Shown here piece by piece: positions 1 through 7,800 of a stretch of 64,000 nt of DNA. Every line of letters starts with the position of its first letter. Position 1 is the first letter of the stretch. The position numbers were made by a program, and so were the translations under genes. This DNA comes from Achromobacter ruhlandii (GTDB taxonomy: Bacteria; Pseudomonadota; Gammaproteobacteria; Burkholderiales; Burkholderiaceae_B): positions 36,412 to 100,411 of the forward strand of contig NZ_CADIJL010000022.1 of assembly GCF_902859695.1 (NCBI RefSeq). Direction: 5' to 3'. Under the pieces are notes generated by a model, which saw only the letters and a list, made by a program, of their open reading frames with translations, had not been told where the DNA came from and did not search any database.

Positions 1-814
1 GCAGGCCCGCCGACAGCGGGTCGGGCGCGTCGTCGAGCAGATAGGCGGCGGCCACGGCCAGGTCCTGCGCCAGCGGCGCGCGCACCATGTCGCCGAAGTC
101 GAGCAGCGCCGCGATCTGTTCGGGGTCGTCGCGCGCCACCATCACGTTGTAGGGGTTGAGATCGTTGTGGATGACCTGGCGCCGCAACCCGCCCAGGCGC
201 GGCCGCAGGTCATTGACGAAGCGTTCGAGCTGGCGCTCGGCCAGCCGGCGGCGGTCCGCCTCGGGAATCTTCGGCAGCAGGTCGGCGATGCGGTCGGCGT
301 GCTGCAGGTCCCACAGCAGTTCGTGGTCGGCCATGGCGTGGTCGAAGCCGGCCAGGGCCAGGTCGAACTGCGCCAGGGCCCGGCCCAGCGCGCGGTACTG
401 CGCCGGACTGCGGGCCACCTGGTGCAGCGGCACGCCCTGCACGAAGGTCATCAGCCGCAATGCCCGGCGCGCGCCGTCGCCGGCGTCGTGCCAGTGCACG
501 TAGTCGCCTTGCAGGCCCGGGATCAGGCGCGGCACCGGCGGCTCGCCGCCGGCCCGCATGAGGCGCAGTTGCGCCTGGGTGTGGAAGTCGGTGACCGCCG
601 GGTCCTCGGCCGGGTGGGTGGCCTTGAGCACGTAGGCGCCGCCGGCGGCGTCGCGCAGCAGGAAGTTCTGGTCGCGCTCGCTCGACAGCAGCGTGGCCTG
701 GGCCAGCAGGCCGTAGTGGTGTTGCGCCAGGGCCTCGGCCTGTGACAGGGACAGCTTGGGCGGCTCGGCCGCGAACAGCGCCTGGCCGGCGCTGGGAAGG
801 TTGCCGCCGCTCAT
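1..814 (-). CDS. APH-family phosphotransferase (C-terminus outside window)
   Basis: Kinase-like small-molecule phosphotransferase of the aminoglycoside/choline/homoserine kinase (APH) fold. The 271 codons present include the Brenner-type catalytic motif at H216-N217-D218 (VIHNDLNPYNVM) and the metal-binding DFGD at residues 239-242, both intact, so the catalytic core is complete; the C-terminus lies beyond base 1. The start ATG overlaps the stop of the upstream M20 hydrolase by 4 bp (ATGA), so the two are translationally coupled. The substrate cannot be read from the sequence. Related proteins near M20 hydrolases act on amino-acid-like compounds (hydroxylysine kinase type), but that is inference. 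Coupling to a deacylase argues for a catabolic role rather than drug resistance. Confidence 0.8.
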   Translation of the reverse strand, partial: MSGGNLPSAGQALFAAEPPKLSLSQAEALAQHHYGLLAQATLLSSERDQNFLLRDAAGGAYVLKATHPAEDPAVTDFHTQAQLRLMRAGGEPPVPRLIPGLQGDYVHWHDAGDGARRALRLMTFVQGVPLHQVARSPAQYRALGRALAQFDLALAGFDHAMADHELLWDLQHADRIADLLPKIPEADRRRLAERQLERFVNDLRPRLGGLRRQVIHNDLNPYNVMVARDDPEQIAALLDFGDMVRAPLAQDLAVAAAYLLDDAPDPLSAGL

Positions 815-2109
815 GCCTGACGCTCTTCCAGGCCGCACCACTCGGCGATGAACAGGGCGATGGTCTGGGTGACCTTGCGCACCGATTCCAGGTTGACCGC
901 TTCGTCGTAACCGTGCGGCATGCGGCATTCCGGGCCGTAGACGATGGCCGGGGTGTCGGCGTACAGGCCGTAGAAGCGGGCGTCGGTGGCGGCCGACGTG
1001 GCGTATTCGCGCAGCGGTTCGCCGAACACCTGCTCGTGCGCGGCGCGCAGCGCGGCCTCGGCCTCGTCGGCGTTCCGCAGTTCGTAGCCCTCGGCCATGA
1101 AGCCGTGGTAGACCACCTTGGGCGGATGCTTGGCCAGGAACGGATCGCGCGCCGCGGCCTGGGCCACGAAGGCCTCGATCTCGGCGCGCGCGGCTTCCAG
1201 GCTCTGGCCCGGATAGACCGCCACGCGCATGTCGAAGGTGCACCAGGCCGGCACGCTGGACGGCCAGTCGCCGCCGGCGATCTTGCCGAGGTTGAAGCGG
1301 ATGGGGTGAGGGTGGTCGCAGAAGTGGCGGTGGTCGCACTTGTTGGCGTTCCAGCGCGTCTCCAGCTCGTCCAGCGCCTGGATCAGGAAGATCGCCTTCT
1401 GGATGGCGTTGGCGCCCGCGCCGGTGAAAGCGGCCGAGGCGTGCTGGGGGTCGCCTTCGACCTGCACCTGGAACCACATCGGCCCGACCTGGGCGCGCAT
1501 CAGCATGGGCAGCAGCGGTTCCGGGATGAAGGCGGCGTCGGCGCGATAGCCGCGCGCCAGGCAGGCCAGGGCGCCGTTGCCGGTGCATTCCTCTTCCACC
1601 ACCGATTGCAGGAACACGTCGCCGGCCGGCGCCAGGCCGATCGCGGCGAGCGCGTCCATGGCCGACAGGCAGGCGACCAGGCCGGACTTCATGTCGCCGG
1701 CGCCGCGGCCGTGCATCCAGCCGTCGACGATGGCGGGGTCATAGGGGTCGCGGCTCCATTGCGCCAGCGGGCCGACCGGCACCACGTCGATGTGACCGTT
1801 CAGGATCAGCGAGCGGCCTTTCAGGCTGCGGGCGCGGTGCGCGCCGACCACGTTGTAGGCGTTGTCATAGGACACCGCCACCGGCGAAAAGCCAGGCAGG
1901 TGGCGGATGGCCTCGACGTCGATGCGCCAGCGGTCCACCGCGTAGCCGCGTTCGGCGTAGCGCGCCGCCATGAAATCCTGCGCGGTGGCTTCTTCGCCGC
2001 GCTGCGACGGCAGGCGCACCAGTTGCGCGGTCAGTTCGGTCTGGGCCGCGAAGCCCGCGTCCACGGCTTGGAGGATGCGCTGGCGCAGCGCCGGGGTCAG
2101 TTCTGGCAT
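811..2109 (-). CDS. M20 family (ArgE/DapE-type) metallohydrolase
   Basis: 432-aa zinc-dependent amidohydrolase of the ArgE/DapE/ACY1/CPG2 superfamily, expected to cleave an N-acyl or peptide bond in the cytoplasm. Visible motifs are the first metal motif GHIDVVPVG, the bridging-Asp region GRGAGDMKSG, the catalytic-base region VVEEECTGNG, and a late ATDARFYG motif that supplies further metal/substrate contacts. The length is typical for the deacylase subgroup. No signal peptide is present. It is first in a two-gene unit with the phosphotransferase (4-bp overlap). The ribosome-binding site is weak. The family is secure; the substrate (acetyl-amino acid, succinyl-amino acid or dipeptide) is not. 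Confidence 0.88.
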   Translation of the reverse strand: MPELTPALRQRILQAVDAGFAAQTELTAQLVRLPSQRGEEATAQDFMAARYAERGYAVDRWRIDVEAIRHLPGFSPVAVSYDNAYNVVGAHRARSLKGRSLILNGHIDVVPVGPLAQWSRDPYDPAIVDGWMHGRGAGDMKSGLVACLSAMDALAAIGLAPAGDVFLQSVVEEECTGNGALACLARGYRADAAFIPEPLLPMLMRAQVGPMWFQVQVEGDPQHASAAFTGAGANAIQKAIFLIQALDELETRWNANKCDHRHFCDHPHPIRFNLGKIAGGDWPSSVPAWCTFDMRVAVYPGQSLEAARAEIEAFVAQAAARDPFLAKHPPKVVYHGFMAEGYELRNADEAEAALRAAHEQVFGEPLREYATSAATDARFYGLYADTPAIVYGPECRMPHGYDEAVNLESVRKVTQTIALFIAEWCGLEERQA

Positions 2110-2255
2110 GGATGTGCTCGAGGTTGACAGGGAACCCGGCCATGCTAGGGAAAATTGGATTGGTGAAAAATAGCCAATCCGGGTTATTTGATATAGCCAC
2201 TTTGCGGCTGCGGCATCTCGATGCCCTGGCGCCGGTCAGTCCGCCAGGGGGGGGG

Positions 2256-3515
2256 TCATAGCAGGAACAGGAGTGACGCGGCCACCAGGGTCGGCGCCAG
2301 TGCGCCGGCCAGCAGCCCGGGCATGCTGACCGCGCCGTTGTCGAACCCGCCGCGCAGCAGGGCGACCCCGGCGGGGTTGGGCGCGTTGGCGATCACCGTC
2401 AGGCCGCCGCCGGCGACCGCGCCCGCCACCAGCATGTACTGCGCCTGCGCCGGAATGCCGTCGATCAACGACCCCAGGTAGGTCAGGGCGGCATTGTCGG
2501 TGACGGCGGTCAGGGCCAGGGCGCCGAAGAACAGCACGCGCGGTTCAAGTCCGCTGACGATGGGTTGCAGCCACCATTGCTGCATGCCGCCCAGCACCAC
2601 CAGCCCGGCCAGGAAGAAGCCGACCAGCAAGGCTTCCTTGATGATCAGCCGGCTCTGGTGCGCGGGGTAGGCCTGGGTATAACCCAGGAAGAACAGGAAC
2701 AGCCCGAGGAAGATGATCGGATGGTGGGCGAACAGGACGACCGACGCCAGGAACAGCAGGTGCGCCGCGATGACGGTGGACGACATCGGCGTGGCGCTGT
2801 TGCCGACGGCCATGACATCGCCGGAGTGCAGGTGCGGCCGCAGCAGCCAGGTGACCGCGGTGGCATTGATCAGCACCGCCAGCGCGGCCTTCCAGCCGAA
2901 CATCTTGAGCATGAAGGCGCTGTCCCAGCCCCAGGTCGCGGCGACCATCAGCACGGGCGGCGCCGCGTACGAGGTCAGGGTGCCGCCGATCGAGATATTC
3001 ACGAACAGCACGCCCAGCGCCAGATATTTCAGCCGCTCCGGCATGGCGCGGTGAAAGACCTGCGGCGCCAGCATCATCGCCGCGATGGTCATGGCGGCCG
3101 GTTCCGTGATCAGCGAGCCAGCCAGCGGCACCAGGGCCAGGCACAGCCATGCCTTGGCGGTCCGGTCGGCGATCGGCATCCACCTGGCGAGGCGGTCGAC
3201 CAGCCGCATGACCGCCGTGAGGACGGGCAGCGAGGCGGCGATGACCATGACCACGAAGACGAAGGCCGGTTCGGTGTAGTTGCGCGATTCGGCGTATTCG
3301 AGGGCGCTGGCGCCGGAGGCGCCCAGGGCCATCAGGACCAGCAGGACGGCGGCCCAGAAGCCAAACACCACTTCGACCTCGCCGAGCAGGTGCAGCAAGC
3401 CATGATGGCGCTTGCTGCGGTGCGCCAGTCGCAGGAACAGCGGCGCGGAGAAGGTATGCAGCAGGGCGATCGCGAATACGATCGCGGCAATGATCTCAAT
3501 CGGGTTGTCTGTCAC
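2256..3515 (-). CDS. putative Na+/H+ antiporter (PF07399-type membrane protein)
   Basis: 419-aa polytopic inner-membrane protein with about ten to twelve hydrophobic segments, ending in hydrophobic residues at the very C-terminus. The pattern, including an acidic TEPAAMT segment near residue 136 and VTDNAALTYLG near residue 338, resembles the putative Na+/H+ antiporter family PF07399 within the ion-transporter superfamily. Start is GTG at 3515, preceded by AAGGA. It follows the tctBA operon and a small unknown gene on the same strand, so it may be co-transcribed, although its start is 24 bp from the preceding stop. Substrate assignment is family-based only. Confidence 0.7.
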   Translation of the reverse strand: MTDNPIEIIAAIVFAIALLHTFSAPLFLRLAHRSKRHHGLLHLLGEVEVVFGFWAAVLLVLMALGASGASALEYAESRNYTEPAFVFVVMVIAASLPVLTAVMRLVDRLARWMPIADRTAKAWLCLALVPLAGSLITEPAAMTIAAMMLAPQVFHRAMPERLKYLALGVLFVNISIGGTLTSYAAPPVLMVAATWGWDSAFMLKMFGWKAALAVLINATAVTWLLRPHLHSGDVMAVGNSATPMSSTVIAAHLLFLASVVLFAHHPIIFLGLFLFFLGYTQAYPAHQSRLIIKEALLVGFFLAGLVVLGGMQQWWLQPIVSGLEPRVLFFGALALTAVTDNAALTYLGSLIDGIPAQAQYMLVAGAVAGGGLTVIANAPNPAGVALLRGGFDNGAVSMPGLLAGALAPTLVAASLLFLL

Positions 3516-3539
3516 GCCCGGGATTCCTTGAAAGAGGGT

Positions 3540-4010
3540 TCATACCCGCGCGACGTCGATCCACAGGCGCGCCATGACGACCTGGCGGACCAGGTCGTAC
3601 AAATGGGCCGGCGCTTCGGCGGCGACCAGCACCCGGCGGATCAGCGCCTGCAAGTCCACGCGCAGGCACGGCTGGGGCAGCGGGGTTGCCCGCGCGCGCG
3701 CCGTGGCCATGAGGCGGATGAAGTCGAGCGACGGCGTGTCGATCCGCAGCTCCGCGTCCGCCGGCGGCAACACGGCATCGCGCAAGGCTTCCAGCGTCGA
3801 GCAGATATAGATGTCGGAGGGGGGGAGGCCGTTGGCGTCGATGCCGAGGTGCCACTCCTGCGTGCCGATGAGGGTGGCGCTGGCGCCCGCCGCGGGCGCC
3901 TCGAAGCGCAGCCGGCTGAACTCGAGCAATTCCATCAATTCCACGAAAGACAGGCCGCGCGCAATCGGCGACGTGGGCGCGGCGCCTTGGGGACCGTCGT
4001 GCAGTCGCAT
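3540..4010 (-). CDS. hypothetical protein downstream of tctA
   Basis: 156-aa soluble protein not recognised. The ATG at 4010 was chosen over an upstream in-frame ATG at 4061 because AGGAG sits about eight bases before it. There is no signal peptide or clear transmembrane segment; the C-terminal third is helical and arginine/valine-rich. It lies 59 bp after the tctA stop on the same strand and 24 bp before the antiporter start, so it may be the third gene of the transporter operon. No function is proposed. Confidence 0.6.
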   Translation of the reverse strand: MRLHDGPQGAAPTSPIARGLSFVELMELLEFSRLRFEAPAAGASATLIGTQEWHLGIDANGLPPSDIYICSTLEALRDAVLPPADAELRIDTPSLDFIRLMATARARATPLPQPCLRVDLQALIRRVLVAAEAPAHLYDLVRQVVMARLWIDVARV

Positions 4011-4069
4011 GGCGTACTCCTGGTGATGCGTCGGGGCCGCCGGATGGCGGCCCCATGTCATGCGGTTTT

Positions 4070-5584
4070 TCAGGTTCGGGCCTGTTCCATCTCACGGACC
4101 TTGTAGCGGTTGCGCACGGTCGAGTAGACCAGCCACAAGGCCAGCGCCAGGATCGCGTAGACGAAGGCGGCGCTGATCGGGCGGTCGATGAAGATGCTCA
4201 TCTGGCCGCGCGACAGCAGCAGGGCGCGGCGGAAGTTCTCTTCGACCATCGGCCCCAGCACGAAGCCGAGCAGCAGCGGCGCGGGCGAGAAATGCAGCTT
4301 CAGGAACAGATAGCCGACCATGCCCAGCACCAGCACCATGCCGACGTCGAACAGGCTGTTGTTGGTGCTGTACACCCCCACGCAGACGAAGAACAGCGCC
4401 GACGGGAAGAGATATTTGTAGGGCACCTTGAGCAGCTTGGCCCACATCCCGATCAGGGGCAGGTTCATGATGACCAGCATGACGTTGCCGATCCAGAAGC
4501 TGGCGATCAGGCCCCAGAACAGGTCGGCATGCTCGGTCACCATCTGCGGGCCGGGCTGGATGCCATGGATGATCAGCGCGCCCAGCATCAGCGCCATGAC
4601 CGAGTCGCCGGGGATGCCCAGGCTCATGGTCGGGATGAAGCTGGTCTGCGCCGCCGAGTTATTGGCCGCTTCGGGGCCGGCGATGCCTTCGATGGCGCCA
4701 TGGCCGAAGCGGTTGGGCGTCTTGGACACGCGCTTTTCGACGGCATACGACATGAACGACGCGATGGTCGCGCCGGTGCCCGGCAGGATGCCCAGGATCG
4801 CGCCGATGGCGCTGCCCCGCGCGATCGGCATCGCCGACTGCTTGATGTCGCCCGGCTCGGGCCGCACGGACATCTTGGTGGCGCTGCCTACGGTGGTCGC
4901 CTTGCCGATGCGGTTGACGTTGGCGAAGAAGTCCGCCAGGCCGAACAGGCCCATCGCCAGCGCCACCAGTTGCACGCCGTCGCTCAGTTCGATCACGCCG
5001 AAGGCGTAGCGGATGGTGCCGGTGTTGACGTCGGTGCCGACCACGCCGATCAGCAGCCCCAGGAACACCATGGCCACGCCCTTGATGGCCGAGCCCTTGG
5101 CCAGGGTGGCGCCGGCGAACAGCCCCAGCATCATCATCGAGAAATACTCGGCCGGGCCGAACTGGAAGGCCACCTCCACCAGCACCGGCGAGAACAGGAT
5201 CATGATGATGATGCCGACGCTCGCGCCGATGAACGAGGCCAGCACCAGCATGAACAGCGCCGAGCCGGACTTGCCGCGCCGGGCCAGGGGATTGCCGTCC
5301 AGGCAGGTGACGGCATGGGACGGCGTGCCCGGCAGGTTGAGCAGGATGCAGGTGATGCCGCCGCCGTATTGGGCGCCGTAGTAGATGCCGGCCAGCATCA
5401 TCAGGGCGGCGACCGGCGTCATGGCGTAGGTGAGCGGCAGCAGGATGGAGATCGCGGCCAGCACGCCCATGCCGGGCAGCACGCCGATCATGTTGCCCAT
5501 GAAGACGCCGAAGATCGACCAGAGCAGGTTGTCCCACTGGAAGGCGACGGAGAATCCGTGCAAAACGTTATCGAAGAGTTCCAT
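4070..5584 (-). CDS. tctA: tripartite tricarboxylate transporter, large permease TctA
   Basis: 504-aa inner-membrane permease of the TctA family (PF01970), the 12-TM subunit of TTT solute importers driven by an ion gradient. The N-terminal GVLPGMGVLAAISILLPLT stretch and the later GILPGTGATIASFMSYA repeat show the typical internal duplication of TctA, each with the PG motif thought to line the substrate path. Length matches the family. It follows tctB with a 3-bp gap. TTT systems need a periplasmic Bug/TctC receptor; none lies in this operon, although three unlinked Bug genes occur in the window at 44.4, 45.4 and 53.1 kb. Substrate is probably a carboxylate. Confidence 0.95.
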   Translation of the reverse strand: MELFDNVLHGFSVAFQWDNLLWSIFGVFMGNMIGVLPGMGVLAAISILLPLTYAMTPVAALMMLAGIYYGAQYGGGITCILLNLPGTPSHAVTCLDGNPLARRGKSGSALFMLVLASFIGASVGIIIMILFSPVLVEVAFQFGPAEYFSMMMLGLFAGATLAKGSAIKGVAMVFLGLLIGVVGTDVNTGTIRYAFGVIELSDGVQLVALAMGLFGLADFFANVNRIGKATTVGSATKMSVRPEPGDIKQSAMPIARGSAIGAILGILPGTGATIASFMSYAVEKRVSKTPNRFGHGAIEGIAGPEAANNSAAQTSFIPTMSLGIPGDSVMALMLGALIIHGIQPGPQMVTEHADLFWGLIASFWIGNVMLVIMNLPLIGMWAKLLKVPYKYLFPSALFFVCVGVYSTNNSLFDVGMVLVLGMVGYLFLKLHFSPAPLLLGFVLGPMVEENFRRALLLSRGQMSIFIDRPISAAFVYAILALALWLVYSTVRNRYKVREMEQART

Positions 5585-5587
5585 GGA

Positions 5588-6073
5588 TCATCCCCAGCGC
5601 AGCATCGGGAACTGCAGCTGCAGCGCCCACGAGAAAACGACCGCGCCGAACAGCGTCATCGCGGCGGCGAGAATCGCGGCGGATTTGTATGTGTTCGAGG
5701 TGTCGCCCAGCGCCGACACAAACACCAGCGCGAAGGTGGCCGGCAGGAAGCCCAGATACTGGCCGATCACGATGAACAGCGCGATCCCGGCGGCGATGCA
5801 GGCCATGCCGCGCAGGCGCTCGCGCCGCGTGGGTTGCGGCAATTGCTCTTCAAGCTGTTCTTCCTGGATTTCGTCGGGGTCGGGGCTGAGCGGGATCAGG
5901 ATGCCCAGGGCAACCAGGAAGCAGCCCACCAGCATCGGAAAATAGCCCGGCCCCATGCGCGCCAGTTCGCCAATGTTGTAGGTGGTGGCCTCGAAGAGGG
6001 TCAGCGCGCCGCAGAGGGCGATGAACGCGCCTCCCCACAGATCGCGCTTTCTAGAGAATATGGTGCTGCCCAT
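5588..6073 (-). CDS. tctB: tripartite tricarboxylate transporter, small permease TctB
   Basis: 161-aa small membrane subunit (TctB family, PF07331) with four hydrophobic segments, the usual count, and a charged cytoplasmic loop rich in Glu/Gln (residues about 75-90). ATG at 6073 was chosen over an in-frame start at 6103 because GGGGAG lies six bases upstream. It is the first gene of the tctB-tctA unit and is divergent from the two-component system genes. The 344-bp gap contains an inverted repeat and a sigma-54-type promoter that points toward the kinase, so direct control of tctB by the response regulator is likely but its own promoter was not identified. Confidence 0.92.
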   Translation of the reverse strand: MGSTIFSRKRDLWGGAFIALCGALTLFEATTYNIGELARMGPGYFPMLVGCFLVALGILIPLSPDPDEIQEEQLEEQLPQPTRRERLRGMACIAAGIALFIVIGQYLGFLPATFALVFVSALGDTSNTYKSAAILAAAMTLFGAVVFSWALQLQFPMLRWG

Positions 6074-6265
6074 GGCGTGCTCCCCGTTTTTTGTTGATGA
6101 CAAGACCGCGGGCCGTGCGTGCGCATGACCCGGGGAGCGGGGACTTTAAGAACGGCGCCTTGCATTTTGCTTTCGCGCGGCGGCGCCCGGATTACGGGAT
6201 AACCAGAAGGCCGGCCGCCGCGCCGCCAAGGGGCGTAAGCAAGGCTTAACAACGTTCATTCTTCA

Positions 6266-6283
6266 TGTTCACGAAAGTGAACA
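6266..6283. promoter_or_regulatory. perfect inverted repeat, probable activator site (UAS)
   Basis: TGTTCAC-GAAA-GTGAACA, a perfect 7-bp inverted repeat with a 4-bp spacer in the tctB/kinase intergenic region. It lies about 33 bp upstream of the GG of the sigma-54-type element. Dyad symmetry and position suit a dimeric Fis-domain response regulator. Binding by the neighbouring regulator is inferred. Confidence 0.65.
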
Positions 6284-6315
6284 ATCCGCGTCGAAAAAGG
6301 CCTGGATCGCCGCCC

Positions 6316-6330
6316 GGCATGATTCTTGCC
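6316..6330 (+). promoter_or_regulatory. candidate sigma-54 (-24/-12) promoter
   Basis: The sequence CGGCATGATTCTTGCC carries GG at 6316-6317 and GC at 6328-6329 with exactly ten bases between, and matches the GGCA...TTGC core of the sigma-54 consensus. It points toward the sensor-kinase gene, whose ATG lies about 90 bp downstream. The response regulator encoded downstream has a sigma-54 activator domain, so autoregulation is a reasonable reading. Confidence 0.6.
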
Positions 6331-6417
6331 CGCGCTCGCGGCGCTTTCGAAATCTTGCAAATTGGTGGGCCCGACTGACCACGGCATAATCACGTTTTGC
6401 TGTCTGCGCCGTCGATC

Positions 6418-7800
6418 ATGCTTCGCTTGCCGCTCACCGCGCGGATCCCGCTCGCGGTCTCCCTGTTGTTCCTGGTCATCTCGGCCGCGCTGATCTCGCT
6501 GGCGCTGCACGGCCTGTCGCGCCAGTTCGACAGCCAGGTTTCCAATCTCGGCCAGGTCTACCTGGACGGACTGTCGGCCGCCATCCTGCCCGCGGTGCGC
6601 GCGAACGACGGCGCGCAGATGACCGAGGTGCTCAATCGCGCGCTCGACACGCACCTGGGGGTGGTGGACCGCACGCTGGCGGTGGTCACCGCCGACCATC
6701 GACTGCTGGCGCATGTGGCGCGCTATCCCGAGGTCGAGCCGGTGCCGCTGGCGATCCTGCGCGAGCCCTCCGGCAGCCTGGTCAGCCTGCGCTCCGAGGG
6801 CGTCTGGACCTGGCGGCTGCTCGACAGCGAACAGCCACAACTGGGTACCCTGATCGCCAACCTGGACGTCAGCGAGTTCCTGCTGCAGCGGCGCGAACTG
6901 GCGCTCGAGCTGGGGTTGGTGGGGCTGGCCATCAGCCTGCTGGGGGCCATGCTGTGCTACGGCATGGCGCGCCGCCTGCAGCGTCCCATCATCTCGCTGA
7001 CCGAAGCGCTGCGCGCCGGGCGCGAAGACCGGCCGCGAGAGATGACGGTGCGCACCGGCGACCCGGAATTGCAGGAACTGCTTGCGGCCTACAATTGGAT
7101 GGTGGCCAGCGTGCGTGAACGCGAGGCCTTCGAGCAACGCCATGCGCACATCGAACGCGAGGCCATGCTGGGCCGTATGTCGGCGGCGCTGGCGCACGAG
7201 GTGCGCAATCCGCTGGGCGGCCTGCGCACCGCGGTGCAGACCCTGCGGCAGTTCGGCGACCGCGCCGAGGTGCGGCAGGAATCGCTCGGCTTCATCGACC
7301 GTGGCGTCGAGGCACTGCAGGCGGTGGTCGATGCCAGCCTGCGCACCTTCCGGCCGGGCACGGCCCGGCTGCGCCGCGAGGACATCGAGGACATCCGCCT
7401 GATGGTCCGGTCGCAGGCGGCCAAGGGCGGCGTTCGGGTGTCTTTGACGTGCGCCGGGATGCATGACGATGCGCTGCCTTGGCCGGCCGGGCCGGTGCGC
7501 CAGGTGCTGCTGAACCTGGTGCTGAACGCGGTGCAGGCGTCGCCGCCCGGCGGGCATGTGCGCATCGCGGCCCGTGTGCGCCGGCGCGCGCTGGCGCTGC
7601 ATGTGATGGACGACGGCGCCGGGTTGCCGCAGGATGCGCGCGCGGCCCTGGCCGGCGGTCCGCGCGGCGGCGACGGCATGGGGCTGGGCATCGTCGCCGA
7701 ATTGGTGCGGGCCTTGCACGGTCGCTTGCGCGTCCGCGGCCTGGACCCGGGAACGCGGATATCCGTCCGCATTCCCTTGCCGCCCGAGGGGAAACCGTAG
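6418..7800 (+). CDS. NtrB/DctB-like membrane sensor histidine kinase
   Basis: About 460-aa sensor kinase. An N-terminal TM helix (residues 8-30) and a second near 160-182 enclose a roughly 130-residue periplasmic sensor region; a HAMP-like linker follows. The dimerisation/phosphoacceptor H-box AALAHEVRNPLGGL has H260. The ATPase domain shows the N-box (VLLNLVLNAVQASP), G1 (DDGAGLP) and G2 (GMGLGIV). The HEVRNPL type H-box is that of kinases paired with sigma-54 regulators. No clear ribosome-binding site separates ATG 6418 from a TTG at 6397, so the start is uncertain. The stop shares one base with the GTG of the response regulator. Divergence from tctBA suggests that it senses the transported carboxylate. 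Confidence 0.9.
   Translation: MLRLPLTARIPLAVSLLFLVISAALISLALHGLSRQFDSQVSNLGQVYLDGLSAAILPAVRANDGAQMTEVLNRALDTHLGVVDRTLAVVTADHRLLAHVARYPEVEPVPLAILREPSGSLVSLRSEGVWTWRLLDSEQPQLGTLIANLDVSEFLLQRRELALELGLVGLAISLLGAMLCYGMARRLQRPIISLTEALRAGREDRPREMTVRTGDPELQELLAAYNWMVASVREREAFEQRHAHIEREAMLGRMSAALAHEVRNPLGGLRTAVQTLRQFGDRAEVRQESLGFIDRGVEALQAVVDASLRTFRPGTARLRREDIEDIRLMVRSQAAKGGVRVSLTCAGMHDDALPWPAGPVRQVLLNLVLNAVQASPPGGHVRIAARVRRRALALHVMDDGAGLPQDARAALAGGPRGGDGMGLGIVAELVRALHGRLRVRGLDPGTRISVRIPLPPEGKP

Noticed and set aside
4055..6097. 680-codon open frame on the plus strand over tctAB
   Set aside because: Antisense shadow of GC-rich genes; His/Gln/Arg-rich with no domain, while the minus strand encodes clear TctA and TctB.
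6117..6130. Sigma-54 promoter toward tctB on the minus strand
   Set aside because: GG-N10-GC spacing is present but the TTGC and GGCA cores are absent.
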